Positions 43,513 to 53,176 of a stretch of DNA of 64,000 bases are shown here, piece by piece. Within the stretch, counting starts at the first letter, position 1. Every line of letters starts with the position of its first letter. Source of the DNA: CAYQXJ01 sp964421565 (GTDB taxonomy: Bacteria > Planctomycetota > Brocadiia > SM23-32). The DNA is taken from positions 248,001-312,000 of the forward strand of contig CAYQXJ010000002.1 of NCBI GenBank assembly GCA_964421565.1. Direction: 5' to 3'. The notes below the pieces were generated by a model. That model was given only the letters and a program-made list of their open reading frames with translations. It did no database searches and was not told the origin of the DNA. Position numbers and translations under genes: made by a program.

Positions 43513-45096
43513 TCACGAGCCGGCGGGCAGCGCGCGGCCTTCCGGGGGCATTGACAGGTCATAGAGCCAGAGGCGGGCCTTGCGGCGTCGCAGGCGCGCC
43601 AGCGGCCGTCCGATCTGGTCCAGGTGACTACGGAGCAGGCCGAATTCGTCTTCGTACGGATGCGAGAGTACGACCCAAACCCGTTCGCGGCCGGCAAGCC
43701 GGTCGAGTTCGCGAAGGTAGAGCCCGGGCTCGGATCGTGCCCGTGTCCCAATGATTACATGGGCGCCGTTCAGCGGGAACCGGGCCCGGTAGTAAAGCAG
43801 AGCCGGCTCGGCGGCGTAGTACACGTACACCGTGTCGCCCGGGCGTGCCCGTTCATCCAGCTCAGCCAGGATCGGGCGCAGTTGCTCCCCGGGGACGGGA
43901 TGCAGGCTGACGAGCGCCGCGATGCGCAGAGGCCGGCCGAGCAGCAGGGCTCCCAGCAGGAGCGCCGCCGCGATTCCCCAACCTCGTCCCCACTGCCGGC
44001 AGACCGTGTGCCCGGCCCGCTCTGCACCGAAACTCAACGGCAGGACAACCGTCGGCGCAAGGAATAAGAGCAAGCGGTGCCCGAAGGGGTAGCGTTGCAG
44101 GCCGGAGGCCAGGAGCGCAAAGGCGACCGGCAGCAGGATCAGGCATGCCGCACGTCGATGCTGTTGCGTCATAACTATGCCACCCGCAACACAGATTGGC
44201 AGTGCGAGCCACGGAAGCCCCAGCCCCGCCGCACGGGTCATGAGTAGCTCCCCGGCGCGGGCGAACCAACCCAGCTCGGCCAGACTCGTCGGCGGCAGGG
44301 GCATGAACGCTTCACGCCAGAACTCCAGCAGGTAGCGGTTGGCGGCGAGAAACCGTAGCGATACGCTGTAACAGAGCCCGAAGCTTGCGAGCCATACCAG
44401 CCCCAAAGCTGCGACGGCCGCCCGCCGGGAGCGACCATGACCGTCGAGTGCACGCAGTGCCAGGGCCACGCCCGCTGCGCCGAGGATGAACACCGAGGGA
44501 TGAGAGAACCAGACGGCAGCCATGCCCGCGCCGCCGAGGACGACAAGAGACGGACCTGAAAGTCCACTGTCGAGGGCGCGCAACACGAGCCAGAATAGCA
44601 CGAGGGCCACCAGAACGTCGCTCGAATACTGCTTGGCTTCCGATGCGTAGCGCAAAAGCGGCCACGAAACCGCGAAAAGCAGCAGAGCAAAGGGCACGGC
44701 GAGGGCAGGAAGCAGGCGCTTTGCGACTGCTCGGAAGAACAGCAAGGAGCTGAGGGCGCAGAGCAGAGGCACGAGGCGGAGCGCATACTCCGAGTGTCCG
44801 AGGACTGCCGTACAGCTCTTGGTCGCCAGCAGGAACCCTGGAGGCGCGCCCTGATTGTAGTCCAGCGGCTGAAGCAGTCCGGCCCAGGACCGGTTGATGA
44901 TGTTCAGGGCAAGGGCCGCTTCGTCGTGCCAGAGCGAGCGATTGGCGGCGAACTGTCGAACGCGCAGGGCACCCCCGAGAACGACCAGCGCCCAGCCCAA
45001 ACGGGGCGATCGGTAGGCCCGGGCGACCGCGCTCAGTCGGCCTTCAGCCGTTTGCGGCCTGTTCGTCGGACCTGCATGTGTGCTTAAACCATCCAC
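43513..45096 (-). CDS. GT39/ArnT-like membrane glycosyltransferase
   Basis: 527 residues with about 11-13 membrane segments, the PMT/ArnT layout. An N-terminal external loop has the acidic pair SLWHDEAALALNIINRSW, as in GT39/GT83 enzymes that take sugars from polyprenyl phosphate. LRYASEAKQYSSDVLVALVLF is a conserved luminal-loop block. The C-terminal soluble domain begins near RPILAELDERARPGDTVYVYY. It probably transfers a lipid-linked sugar to an envelope target. Start GTG 45096 overlaps the creatininase-like stop, suggesting coupled translation. Acceptor unknown. Confidence 0.8.
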   Translation of the reverse strand: MDGLSTHAGPTNRPQTAEGRLSAVARAYRSPRLGWALVVLGGALRVRQFAANRSLWHDEAALALNIINRSWAGLLQPLDYNQGAPPGFLLATKSCTAVLGHSEYALRLVPLLCALSSLLFFRAVAKRLLPALAVPFALLLFAVSWPLLRYASEAKQYSSDVLVALVLFWLVLRALDSGLSGPSLVVLGGAGMAAVWFSHPSVFILGAAGVALALRALDGHGRSRRAAVAALGLVWLASFGLCYSVSLRFLAANRYLLEFWREAFMPLPPTSLAELGWFARAGELLMTRAAGLGLPWLALPICVAGGIVMTQQHRRAACLILLPVAFALLASGLQRYPFGHRLLLFLAPTVVLPLSFGAERAGHTVCRQWGRGWGIAAALLLGALLLGRPLRIAALVSLHPVPGEQLRPILAELDERARPGDTVYVYYAAEPALLYYRARFPLNGAHVIIGTRARSEPGLYLRELDRLAGRERVWVVLSHPYEDEFGLLRSHLDQIGRPLARLRRRKARLWLYDLSMPPEGRALPAGS

Positions 45097-45812
45097 CAGT
45101 GCCCCGGTTCGATCCTTTCCAGGCTGAACTCGCGATGCTCCGGGGGCAGGCCCTGCAGCAGCTCATGCGCTTTGCGCCCGATAGCGTCGGCAGCGAGTGC
45201 GGCGTTGCGCTGGCCGACCTCGGCCGAGGCATGCTCTCGTGGGTCGAGCCCGCCGATGCCGTCGGGCGGTTCCATGTTCGGCGCCAGGGGGCCTTCTCCC
45301 AGTTCGTCCATGTCCACCCTTTCGGGGTAGAAGAACATCATGTTCGATGTCTCCCACTTCGCCGCGTGGTCAGTGCTGGACTCCTGGCACTGGCTGAGTG
45401 TGACCTCCCAGAGACCGACTCCCGCGCACGTGCCGTCGGCCGTCACAGGCTCAAGCGCCTGTTCGATCATCTCGATCTGCTCGCGCACGTTGTGCCCCGA
45501 CACCCCCACGATGACGCGGGCGCCGGTCTGTTTAAGGCGTGCGAACAAGTGACTGTAGGCAGGGACCATGTGCTCCCGGGGAAAGCCGCTGTGGAGCCAC
45601 TGGGACGGATAGACGACGCCGCCGTGGGTCTCGGCGCACTTGACCAGGATGGCGTGCGCCTTCAGTGCGTCGTTGCCGAGGGGCAAGTGGCGGCCGTGCC
45701 ACTCGATCAGGCCGAAGGGCACATAGACTGCCGGAAACCGACGCAACGCGGCCTCGAGCTGCCCCGGCCGCATGAACTGCATCTGCACGTCACGGGAGAG
45801 ACGGTTGTCCAT
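45084..45812 (-). CDS. Creatininase-family amidohydrolase
   Basis: 242 residues. Metal ligands match creatininase: E37, H39 and D48 in LIEWHGRHLPLGND keep the spacing of Pseudomonas E34, H36, D45, and H107 in VGVSGHN corresponds to the later His. WEVTLSQ may supply the last Glu. Family members open cyclic amides or hydrolyse formamides (for example in FAPy deformylation). ATG at 45812 has GGAAGG seven bases upstream. It is upstream of and coupled to the GT39-like gene, and divergent from the sulfatase gene. Substrate unknown. Confidence 0.85.
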   Translation of the reverse strand: MDNRLSRDVQMQFMRPGQLEAALRRFPAVYVPFGLIEWHGRHLPLGNDALKAHAILVKCAETHGGVVYPSQWLHSGFPREHMVPAYSHLFARLKQTGARVIVGVSGHNVREQIEMIEQALEPVTADGTCAGVGLWEVTLSQCQESSTDHAAKWETSNMMFFYPERVDMDELGEGPLAPNMEPPDGIGGLDPREHASAEVGQRNAALAADAIGRKAHELLQGLPPEHREFSLERIEPGHWWMV

Positions 45813-45844
45813 GGCGGACCTTCCCAGAGAATACGATCGCCGAC

Positions 45845-45873
45845 AGCCTACCGTTGGCCCGCACCTGCGGCAA
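45845..45873 (-). promoter_or_regulatory. Promoter of the creatininase-like gene
   Basis: Minus strand: -35 TTGCCG (45873-45868), 17-base spacer, -10 TAGGCT (45850-45845). Confidence 0.5.
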
Positions 45874-45884
45874 GGTCCGGCCGG

Positions 45885-45912
45885 TTGCCATATCACGACA
45901 AGCAGCTATAAT
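45885..45912 (+). promoter_or_regulatory. Promoter of the second sulfatase gene
   Basis: -35 TTGCCA (45885-45890), 16-base spacer, perfect -10 TATAAT (45907-45912), 43 bases before the ATG. Confidence 0.75.
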
Positions 45913-45955
45913 CTTCTCGTCACACGTCAGAACCTCTCCAACGAGGGAAGTCGCC

Positions 45956-47434
45956 ATGCCTCGCCCCAACGTACTGCTCTTCTTCACCGACCAGCAGCGT
46001 GCCGACACCGTCGGCGCCTCCGGCAACTCGGTCATACGAACGCCAAACCTGGACCGCATAGCGCGAGAGGGCATGCTGTTCCAAAGTGCCTACACAGCGG
46101 ATCCGGTCTGCGTCCCGGCTCGATGCTCGCTCATCACGGGGCAGTATCCGCACAACACGGGCTGCTTCGAGAACCGCGACCCCATGCCCGAGGACCGTGC
46201 ATCCTTCATGTGGCTGCTGACAGAGGCCGGCTACCGCACCCACGCCGTGGGTAAGATGCACTTCACGCCGGACAGCCAGGCCCTGCGCGGCCTGCAGAGT
46301 CGAGATCACCAGGAGGAGATACGGGGCAAGGTCGAGGGCGACGACTACCTGGAGTTCCTGCACACGAAAGGGTTCGGGCACGTCCACGACCCGATGGGCC
46401 AGCGCGGCGAAATGTACTACATACCGCAGCCGGCACAAATGCCTGCGGAGCTGCATGCCACCCAATGGGTCGGGGATCGGGCGATTGACTTCCTGAAGGA
46501 GGCGCCGGCCGAAGAGCCCTTCTTCTTGTGGGCGAGCTTCATCCATCCGCACCCGCCGTTCTCGCCACCTACGCCATGGAATAAGCTCTACCGGGCGCCG
46601 AATATGCCGCTGGCGAAGCGTCCGCATCAGTGCGAGTCGCTGCACACTCACATCAACCGTTTTCAGAACCGCTACAAATACCGTGACAACGGCGTCGACA
46701 ACAACCTGCTACGCTGCATGAAGGCGTACTACTATGCATGCGTCTCCTTCATCGACTACCAGGTAGGCAGGGTCCTGGCCGCACTGGAGGAGCAGGGGCA
46801 GTTGGACAGTACGCTCGTGCTCTACGCCTCCGACCACGGGGAATTCCTCGGCGACTACAACTGCTTTGGCAAGCGCAGCATGCTGGACGCAGCGGCGAAT
46901 GTACCGCTCCTTGCCCGCTTACCCGGCCGGTTCGCAGCGGGCGAGGTCTGCCAAACGCCTGTGAGCCTGGTGGACGTGATGCCCACCATCCTGGCGGCTA
47001 CTGACATAGCACCGCCCGCAGACCAGCGCGACGGGGCCGACCTGGCCGAGATTGCGCGCGATGGCGGCGACCGCACCATACATGCGCAATATGACTGCGA
47101 TGGACGCGCTACCCACATGATTCTGAACCGCCGGTGGAAGTACTACTACTGCGTGACCGACCGCCGTGAGTTCCTCTTCGACCGGCAGCAGGACCCTGAG
47201 GAGACGCGCAACCTGGCCGGCAACCCCCTGCGTCGCACCGTGGCCGCCGAGATGCGTGGAGAACTCATGGAGTACTATCGTCGTGAGGGTTACACCGAGC
47301 CATTGGATGGCGATCGCTGGCGCGAATTCCCGCAACCTTCGCTGCCTGAGGATCCAGACGCCGGCCTGCTCATCCAGGACGCCGGTTGGGCGCGCCCTTA
47401 CCAGGCGATCCCTGGCTATACCGAGCCGGAATGA
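45956..47434 (+). CDS. Sulfatase (S1 family)
   Basis: 492 residues from ATG 45956 (GAGGGAAG upstream). Formylglycine Cys52 in VCVPARCSLITGQ (CxPxR). Metal ligands: FFTDQQRAD at the start and YASDHGEFLGDY near residue 290. HPHPPFSPP carries a substrate-site His. C-terminal WKYYYCVTDRREFLFDRQQDPEETRNLAG is the usual subdomain. It starts directly with MPRPNVLLFF, so no signal peptide. It belongs to a different subfamily from the one at 34.8-36.3 kb. Needs an external maturase. Stands alone with its own strong promoter. Confidence 0.93.
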   Translation: MPRPNVLLFFTDQQRADTVGASGNSVIRTPNLDRIAREGMLFQSAYTADPVCVPARCSLITGQYPHNTGCFENRDPMPEDRASFMWLLTEAGYRTHAVGKMHFTPDSQALRGLQSRDHQEEIRGKVEGDDYLEFLHTKGFGHVHDPMGQRGEMYYIPQPAQMPAELHATQWVGDRAIDFLKEAPAEEPFFLWASFIHPHPPFSPPTPWNKLYRAPNMPLAKRPHQCESLHTHINRFQNRYKYRDNGVDNNLLRCMKAYYYACVSFIDYQVGRVLAALEEQGQLDSTLVLYASDHGEFLGDYNCFGKRSMLDAAANVPLLARLPGRFAAGEVCQTPVSLVDVMPTILAATDIAPPADQRDGADLAEIARDGGDRTIHAQYDCDGRATHMILNRRWKYYYCVTDRREFLFDRQQDPEETRNLAGNPLRRTVAAEMRGELMEYYRREGYTEPLDGDRWREFPQPSLPEDPDAGLLIQDAGWARPYQAIPGYTEPE

Positions 47435-47575
47435 GCGTGCTAGCCGTTCACAGGATTGTTGAAAGTCTCCCCCCGGTGGTTCAGAACGAGTGGCGGTGAT
47501 GCTGCTCCCATCGGCCGGATGGGGGTCTGAGGGCGCCTTTAAGCACCTTTCTGAGGGCCTGGGGCGCTGTATCCC

Positions 47576-47604
47576 TTCGCACGGACCAGGCTGCTCGCTA
47601 TAGT
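47576..47604 (+). promoter_or_regulatory. Promoter of the giant secreted protein gene
   Basis: -35 TTCGCA (47576-47581), 17-base spacer, -10 TATAGT (47599-47604), with a leader of about 115 bases. Confidence 0.55.
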
Positions 47605-47728
47605 GACGGCGCGCAGCCGCTTCGTGGCGTGCCCGCGCAGCGGTGCGTGGGTATCCGCACCGTAACGCCATCATCAGTCGGCAGTCACTCTGCCGGTCAG
47701 TCTCATGGGTTCTCTGTGAAGGTAGGCC

Positions 47729-50700
47729 ATGAAGAGAGTAGTCATCGCTCTGGTGCTGCTGATAGCCATGACGGGGTCCACCCTCGCCGACGAGTACGCG
47801 TGGGTCGAGGGCGAGGATGCTACAGCCGAAACCTTCAACAATCATAGCTGGTTCCAAAACGACAGCAGCGTCAAGAAGCACCTGCTGTCGCCGGGTGTGC
47901 CGGAAACAACGCCGGGCGAGTGGATAGCACACTACGCCAGCGGTAACAGCCCCGCCTATGCGGAGTATGAATTCCACATCACTGAGGGCGGCGAGTACAC
48001 GTGGTGGATCCGGCTAGCCTCCCGTAAGAGTGCCTACACCTACTCACTGGACGGGGGGGCCGCCCAGAGTCTGAGCCTGACACACAGGCACGAAGAGCAG
48101 TGTATAATCCGCCCCAGCATCAACGACGTGCACTACATCGCATGGGTCCGTGCGGGCACCTTGTCACTGACGCCTGGCGCGCACACACTTCGGGTGAACG
48201 TGACCTACGGCGACCCCGGCGGGGACCGCACGCTCGGCGGCATCGATTGTATGTACTTCGTGAACTATGATGCTCCGCCTGCCGGTTCTCTCAAGCCGGA
48301 CAGCGGGCCAACGCCCGGCGCGGATGTATGGTTTCCTCTCCGGATAGATGCCGACGAATTCGACGGAAACTCGATCATTGATATGCAGGGTGTACTCGCT
48401 GCGAGCAGCGGCGTTCCGGCCGGCGTCCATGGCCATGTGCAGCGCGTAGACAGCCACTTTGAGCTGAGCGGCCGCCCCGGCGTGCCCGTCAAGTTCTGGG
48501 GCGTGTGCGGCGTCCACCCCGACGATGAATCGCTCTTCGATCAGCAGGCGCGTCTCTATGCTAAGCACGGGGTGAACCTGGTTCGGCGGCACTACATGCT
48601 GGCCGAAATCGGAGAGGGACGGAATGCGTCGGCGCTGGACACCTACGACCAGTGGTTCGCCGCGCTCAAGGAGAACGGGGTTTACACGAACTGGTCAGTG
48701 TTCTACCCCGACAACAGCGGCATGTTCCTGAGCGAAGACTTCTTGCCTGACACGCTCGCCCCCGAGTTCGAGGACCTGTTGAGCCGGGCCGGCGTCACGA
48801 TGGCCGACCTTTGGGATGAGTTGCCGGCCAGCGGCGCCAGGCGCAAGGTTGGCGGGTTCGATAACTTCGTCTGGGCCTATCAGGAGGGCCTGAGGGAGTG
48901 GCTCGAGCCCCTCATGTTGCACGAAAACCCCTACACGGGCATGCGCTATGTGGACGATCCTGCCCTCGCCATCATTGAGGTGCAGAACGAAGACGGTCTC
49001 TTCTGGCACTGGCCGTTGAACCCACTCGCCACCGGCACCGAATATCCCAACCACACGCTCCTGCTCAAGCGCATGTGGTTTGAGTGGCTCGGGCAGAAGT
49101 ACGCCGAGGACGATGAGCTGGAGGCCGCATGGGGCGCCGGTATGCGAGCCGAAGACAGTGTGGAAACGTTTGACTCCGACATCAAGGTTTACGGCGCGTG
49201 GGAGATGGAGGCCGACGGCCCGTTCTTCAACAAGAGCACTGAGAAAGCCCGTATGGGCGACTGGATCCAGTTCCTCGCCGAGACTCAGCGGCAGCACTAC
49301 CAGGACCGCTTCCAGTTCCTGAGGGACCTGGGCTATGAGGGCGTCGTGATGTCCACAGCATGGAAGGCTGGCGGCCCGGCGGCTGCAGCCGCAAACCTGT
49401 GGGTGGACGACTGCGGCGACGCCATCGACCGGCACGCATACTTCGGCGGAGGCGTTGGGGGTCACTACGTCGCCACCGGTTCGGTGAACAACGGCACCCA
49501 TCTGACGCAGCCCGGATATGGCATTCTCGGTGGCGAGAGTATCGATGCCGGCGGCCAGGATGTTAGTGCCTTCCAGGTGGAGGACAAGCCCTGCCTGATG
49601 ACCGAGTGGAACTCCAACCCGCCGAACCAGTGGCGCGGCGAGATCTCACCTCTTTATGCCTTCTACGGCATGGGTCTGCAGGGATGGGACGGGTCCCTCC
49701 ATTTTTCCGGTTCCTACGCCTGGATGGAGAGCGGCTGGCCCGGCGCCGGTTTCGGCCCGAGCAGTTACGTGAACGAGACCCCCCTCTACCTTGCCCAGTT
49801 CCCCGCGCTTGCTTTCGCGATCTACAAGGGTCACATCCAGGAAGCTGATGCAGCCGCGGCCCGCAGGCTTTCGTTGGATGACCTGTTCGGCGGCATCGAC
49901 CCTCTCAGCCAGGACCTGCCCGGCGGGGGATACCCCGGCGAAGACAACCTCTACACTCCGCCAGAAGTCACCGCGATCGGGCGGCTGAGCTTCAAAGCGG
50001 ATGATGCGTACACCTCTTCCGACTCGGAGAAAGTGGACTGGGCGACCTATTGGGACGACGTGGCCGAGGTCATCACCAGCATGACGGGGGAGCTGGTCTG
50101 GGACTACGGCGACGGCATCGTGCAGATTAGGAGCCCCAAGACCCAGGGCATCGTGGGCTTCGCAGGCGGTGGCAGCTATGACCTGCCAGGCGTGGAGGTG
50201 GACGTCGGCACCGACTTCGTCAGTCTCATTTTCACTCCGCTCGACGACCGTCCTCTGATCGACTCCGAGCATGTGCTCATTACCGCCCTTGCGCAGGACA
50301 AGCAGGTCGGGACCGAATACAACGGCGACGGCAGCGAGCTCCTCACCCTCGGCGGCCCGCCCCTGCTGCTGCAGCCTGTGCAGGCCGAGATCACCTTCAA
50401 AGGTGGAACCGTCGAGTCCGCCAAGGTGGTAGACGTCTACGGCGTGCCGACCGAAACGGATGTGGAGCGGACCGGCAACACCGTCACCATCGACGGCCGA
50501 TACCAGACTTACTACTACGAGGTCCGACGGCAGACAGCTACCACCCCGCGCATAGCGTTAAGCACCACCTCGCTGGCGCCAACTTGCCGAGAAGGGGAGG
50601 ACGCCGACGATCAGACCTTTGACGTGTGGAACTCAGCCATTGAGACTCTCGAGTACGCGATCACCGATGACGCGGCGTGGCTCTCCGTCTCCCCGGCGAG

Positions 50701-53032
50701 CGGGTCCTCCACGGGCAGCGGAGATGCCGGCACGCACACGGTAAGCTATGACACATCGGCCCTTTCGGCGGGGACTTATGCGGCGACGATTGCCATCGCT
50801 GATGATGACGCCGACAACTCGCCCCAGACGCTCGCCGTGGAGCTGACAGTCTACCGGCAGCCGGCCATCGGTTTGAGCACGACGAGCCTCAGTCCCACTA
50901 CGATCCAGAACGTGAAGCCAGCCGACGACACGTTTCAGGTATGGAATGCCGGGTTCGACACGCTCGAGTACACGATCTCGGATGACGTCACCTGGCTGAC
51001 GGTGAGCCCGGCGAGCGGCTCCTCGACCGGTGACCTCGACGCCGTCACGCACACGGTGGGCTACACGGTTACCGGCATGGCTCCGGGCACGTACACGGCG
51101 ACCGTTACCATCGCTGCGCCCTCGGCGGAGAACACCCCGCAGATCATCGACGTGGAGCTGACCGTACTCATGGCTCCACAGATTGGCGTGGAGCCGACAT
51201 CCCTGGCACCGACGGGGGTGGCGGGGACAAATGCACCGGACGACACCCTGGAGATCTGGAACGCGGGTGAGTCTCTGCTCTCCTACGCGGTCAGCGACGA
51301 TGCCGCCTGGCTGAGCGTAGCCCCGGCGACCGGCGCAAGCACCGGGGATACCGATCGCACGACGCACACGGTCGAGTACTCCACCGCGGGTCTTGGGACG
51401 GGCACTTACACAGCGACTGTCAGCATAGAAGCCGCCGGAGCCACGAACTCGCCCCGGCTCGTGCCTGCCACTCTTACCGTGGAGCCGCCAACCACCATCG
51501 CGTGTACGCCCACATCCTTCAACGTGACGTGCGCCGAAGGCAGCAACGCTAACGACGGTACCGTGCGCATAAGCAACGCCGGCTCCGGGACGCTGGACTA
51601 CACCGTCGTCGACAGTGCCGGATGGCTGACGGTCTCGCCCGATTCCGGCGCTTCGACCGGCCAGGACGATCCGCAGGTTCACACACTCCAGTTCGCCACC
51701 GCCGGGTTGAGCGCGGGCCTCTACACGGCCAGTATTACCGTGAGCGATCCCGCTGCCGCCAACAGCCCCCTGACGGTTCCCGTGACGTTGACGGTAGAGG
51801 ACCGCACGCCGCCTCTGGTTGAGATCACCTGGCCGAGGGAAAGTGATGGTCCGCTCGGAGACTACATGATCACTGTTGAGGGAACGGCGGACGACAGTGC
51901 CGCTATCGAGGCGATCTGGATCAATGGCATCCTCGCCACGCCGACCGCCCCGAACTTCGCCACGTGGGAGGCCACCATACCCGTCAACCAGGGCTGGGAC
52001 AGTGAAGACCCCAACTGCGCATGCACGATCGTCGCCTGTGCACTCGACCAGCATGGCAACGTGGCGCCCGAGGCCGACTCGGTGACAGTGGACTCCATCG
52101 GCGAAGCCGGGGTGGTGACAGACGGTTCGGGAAACATGAAAGTGATGGGCGCCAGCGTACCAGGTGACGCCGATTGCTACCAGTTCGCAGCCCTCGCCGG
52201 AGCGCGGGCCAAGATCGCACTCAAAGCCAAGGGCGATCCCGATCCGAACCTGACGCTCGGGCTCTATGGCCCCTGGGGCGAGCTGCTTCTGGAGCAGACG
52301 GGCAACAGGCTGAAACTGCAGGGCGACCTGCCCGAAAGCGGCCTCTACACTGTTGTCGTCACCACTGCCAGCGGTCCCGGTGGCATGTATCAACTCCAGG
52401 TCAAGGTGAAGGACCCCAAGAGCAAGCTGAAGGAGGAGGGTTTCATCTCTACCTCCGACGAACGTGACGACTACGCCATGCCGGCAACGGGCGGTGCCGA
52501 GTTCATCGCGAAGGTGCAGAGCAGTGCTTTCCAGCCCCTGCTGATGATTCTCGACCCCGCCGGCGGGGTAATCCCGATCGGTGGCTACGAGAAGGTCAGC
52601 ACCGGCAAGATGATGGTCAAGAAGGTGCCGGCGCCTTTGCTGTCCGCCCCCTACCAGACGGGCAACTACGTGGTGCGCGTAGGTTCCGCCGATGGCAACA
52701 CCGGCGCCTACAAGCTGGTCTGTGCCGTCAAGCCGCCGAAGGCGAACAAGGCCAAGATCGAGCACCCCGTGCTGGTGAAGCACTCTGCCGGGAAAGGTAT
52801 AGCGCCCGGGGAGGCGCTCGAGCTGAAGGTCATCGGCGCCAGCCGTGTTCTGGGTGACAACACGGTGTATCTGGGCGGGCGCGAACTCACTCCGCAGGAT
52901 GGAGCCCTCAGGGGTGGCAAGGGCGTTCTGGTTGTGACTGTGCCTGCCGACATGCCGTCTGGGCCGGCCTGGCTCTACTTCGTCGCCGGCCCGGAGAAGA
53001 GCAACGCCAAGGCGATTCAGGTGTTGAGGTAA
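47729..53032 (+). CDS. 1767-residue secreted multidomain glycoside hydrolase-like protein
   Basis: Signal peptide at 1-20 (MKRVVIALVLLIAMTGSTLA, then DEYAWVEGED). Next a beta-sandwich of carbohydrate-binding type (about 21-190). A GH-A clan (GH5-like) barrel follows (about 195-720): FWGVCGVHPDD, NLVRRHYML, IEVQNED with likely acid/base E421, and CLMTEWNSNPPNQ with likely nucleophile E626. Four BACON-like repeats of about 105 residues follow (about 939-1358), each with 'ISD(D)xAWLxVSPxSGxSTG'. Then an Ig-like domain (about 1360-1460), two pre-peptidase C-terminal-like domains (about 1465-1665) and a last IPT-like domain. No sorting motif at the end. It is followed by a terminator. The GH family is inferred from position of the two Glu; the substrate is not known. 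Confidence 0.8.
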   Translation: MKRVVIALVLLIAMTGSTLADEYAWVEGEDATAETFNNHSWFQNDSSVKKHLLSPGVPETTPGEWIAHYASGNSPAYAEYEFHITEGGEYTWWIRLASRKSAYTYSLDGGAAQSLSLTHRHEEQCIIRPSINDVHYIAWVRAGTLSLTPGAHTLRVNVTYGDPGGDRTLGGIDCMYFVNYDAPPAGSLKPDSGPTPGADVWFPLRIDADEFDGNSIIDMQGVLAASSGVPAGVHGHVQRVDSHFELSGRPGVPVKFWGVCGVHPDDESLFDQQARLYAKHGVNLVRRHYMLAEIGEGRNASALDTYDQWFAALKENGVYTNWSVFYPDNSGMFLSEDFLPDTLAPEFEDLLSRAGVTMADLWDELPASGARRKVGGFDNFVWAYQEGLREWLEPLMLHENPYTGMRYVDDPALAIIEVQNEDGLFWHWPLNPLATGTEYPNHTLLLKRMWFEWLGQKYAEDDELEAAWGAGMRAEDSVETFDSDIKVYGAWEMEADGPFFNKSTEKARMGDWIQFLAETQRQHYQDRFQFLRDLGYEGVVMSTAWKAGGPAAAAANLWVDDCGDAIDRHAYFGGGVGGHYVATGSVNNGTHLTQPGYGILGGESIDAGGQDVSAFQVEDKPCLMTEWNSNPPNQWRGEISPLYAFYGMGLQGWDGSLHFSGSYAWMESGWPGAGFGPSSYVNETPLYLAQFPALAFAIYKGHIQEADAAAARRLSLDDLFGGIDPLSQDLPGGGYPGEDNLYTPPEVTAIGRLSFKADDAYTSSDSEKVDWATYWDDVAEVITSMTGELVWDYGDGIVQIRSPKTQGIVGFAGGGSYDLPGVEVDVGTDFVSLIFTPLDDRPLIDSEHVLITALAQDKQVGTEYNGDGSELLTLGGPPLLLQPVQAEITFKGGTVESAKVVDVYGVPTETDVERTGNTVTIDGRYQTYYYEVRRQTATTPRIALSTTSLAPTCREGEDADDQTFDVWNSAIETLEYAITDDAAWLSVSPASGSSTGSGDAGTHTVSYDTSALSAGTYAATIAIADDDADNSPQTLAVELTVYRQPAIGLSTTSLSPTTIQNVKPADDTFQVWNAGFDTLEYTISDDVTWLTVSPASGSSTGDLDAVTHTVGYTVTGMAPGTYTATVTIAAPSAENTPQIIDVELTVLMAPQIGVEPTSLAPTGVAGTNAPDDTLEIWNAGESLLSYAVSDDAAWLSVAPATGASTGDTDRTTHTVEYSTAGLGTGTYTATVSIEAAGATNSPRLVPATLTVEPPTTIACTPTSFNVTCAEGSNANDGTVRISNAGSGTLDYTVVDSAGWLTVSPDSGASTGQDDPQVHTLQFATAGLSAGLYTASITVSDPAAANSPLTVPVTLTVEDRTPPLVEITWPRESDGPLGDYMITVEGTADDSAAIEAIWINGILATPTAPNFATWEATIPVNQGWDSEDPNCACTIVACALDQHGNVAPEADSVTVDSIGEAGVVTDGSGNMKVMGASVPGDADCYQFAALAGARAKIALKAKGDPDPNLTLGLYGPWGELLLEQTGNRLKLQGDLPESGLYTVVVTTASGPGGMYQLQVKVKDPKSKLKEEGFISTSDERDDYAMPATGGAEFIAKVQSSAFQPLLMILDPAGGVIPIGGYEKVSTGKMMVKKVPAPLLSAPYQTGNYVVRVGSADGNTGAYKLVCAVKPPKANKAKIEHPVLVKHSAGKGIAPGEALELKVIGASRVLGDNTVYLGGRELTPQDGALRGGKGVLVVTVPADMPSGPAWLYFVAGPEKSNAKAIQVLR

Positions 53033-53067
53033 CGCGCAGGCAGCACCTCTGAGCGCGGCACTGGCCC

Positions 53068-53094
53068 AGGAGGGCGGCTCCGCGCCTTCCTTTT
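53068..53094 (+). terminator. Intrinsic terminator of the giant protein gene
   Basis: Eight-bp stem (53069-53076 with 53083-53090, one G-T pair), six-base loop, followed by TTTT (53091-53094). It lies 36 bases after the stop. Confidence 0.7.
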
Positions 53095-53121
53095 GCGTCT
53101 GCGGGGCGCAAGCAGTATGGT
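53093..53121 (+). promoter_or_regulatory. Promoter of the GH27 gene
   Basis: -35 TTGCGT (53093-53098), 17-base spacer, -10 TATGGT (53116-53121). The -35 begins in the T-run of the terminator before it. Confidence 0.55.
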
Positions 53122-53176
53122 CCTCTCTCCGACATGGCGTTCATTCAGGATTCACAGCATCAGACGGAGGACGAGC

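Noticed and set aside
47507..47523. Hairpin after the second sulfatase gene as terminator
   Set aside because: Six-bp stem without T-run about 70 bases after the stop; too weak to list.
50633..52783. Minus-strand frame of 716 codons opposite the giant secreted protein
   Set aside because: It follows the repeat pattern of the real gene in mirror and reads as Gly/Arg/Val-rich without domains.
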